Source: an uncultured Bacteroidales bacterium (lineage in GTDB: Bacteria > Bacteroidota > Bacteroidia > Bacteroidales > UBA932). From it: 46,655 nt of DNA. Positions within the stretch are counted from its first letter, which is position 1. The number at the start of each line of letters is the position of its first letter. Location: assembly GCA_934667175.1 (NCBI GenBank), contig CAKULN010000023.1, positions 1 through 46,655 on the forward strand. The letters are read 5' to 3'. The position numbers and the translations under genes were made by a program. A model generated the notes under the pieces. That model saw nothing but the letters and a program-made list of their open reading frames with translations, ran no database searches and was not told the DNA's origin. Below are positions 46,589-46,655 of this stretch, one piece after another.

Positions 46589-46655
46589 TACCGTATTGGG
46601 CCTAGCTCAAAAAGATATAGAGAATAACATTTATCCTACCTCAGAAGGTTATGTA
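46589..46655. other. End of window after upxY
   Basis: The last 67 bases hold no complete gene or clear signal. A upxZ-like gene or capsule genes would be expected beyond the edge. Confidence 0.3.

Overview
The window looks like chromosomal DNA of a member of the order Bacteroidales with roughly 50-55% GC (estimated by eye). The supporting signs are a SusC/SusD pair with BACON/DUF5689 lipoproteins and a GH97 enzyme, a DUF6377-type membrane regulator, a UpxY-type antiterminator next to a tyrosine recombinase, DUF2764 inside a V-type ATPase operon, and repeated matches to the Bacteroidota promoter (TTTG, 18-20 bases, TAnnTTTG). Genus cannot be decided from the sequence. No rRNA, tRNA or CRISPR array was recognised.

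Layout. 28-3710: a plus-strand operon with an ABC exporter, its short GntR regulator and two DUF2807 (GIN-domain) envelope proteins. 3711-6406: a repeat-rich island with a REP-associated tyrosine transposase (RAYT)-like gene, a small lipoprotein gene, two ~150-bp copies of a hairpin element on either side of them, and a second family of palindromes. 6407-8951: recF, dciA and pdxB on the minus strand. 9063-25104: a minus-strand polysaccharide utilization locus encoding SusC, SusD, two BACON/DUF5689 lipoproteins, an EEP-family phosphodiesterase, GH97, a GDPD-GH13 fusion and a Na+-symporter, with its probable DUF6377 regulator upstream at 25190-26722. 26892-28343: a membrane TPR protein and a YebC-family protein. 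28518-32656: a Na+-translocating methylmalonyl-CoA decarboxylase operon. 32735-34200: two tandem WG-repeat/TonB-like proteins. 34325-41521: a V-type ATPase operon whose K ring carries all five Na+ ligands. 41694-44363: a phosphohexomutase and a DUF1343/NamZ-like protein separated by a MITE-like inverted repeat. 44630-46588: tyrosine recombinase, an invertible DNA segment with perfect 24-bp inverted repeats, and upxY, probably the head of a phase-variable capsule locus that continues outside the window.

How it fits together. The decarboxylase and the V-ATPase suggest a sodium cycle that could also drive the Na+-symporter at the end of the utilization locus. That locus is unusual in pairing alpha-glucan hydrolases with two phosphodiesterase folds, one fused to a GH13 amylase domain, which hints at a phosphodiester-linked substrate such as a glucosylated glycerol-phosphate polymer. 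The capsule switch appears to be in an OFF orientation.

The most unusual signals are: (i) the hexamer GAATAT, hand-counted at about 138 sites, nearly equal on the two strands, in all reading frames and in non-coding repeats; (ii) the RAYT-like gene between two hairpin elements whose arms start with GAATAT; (iii) a palindrome family found between genes and also inserted in frame in the linker of the biotin carrier protein; (iv) the invertible upxY promoter with an extra partial recombination site overlapping the recombinase stop codon.
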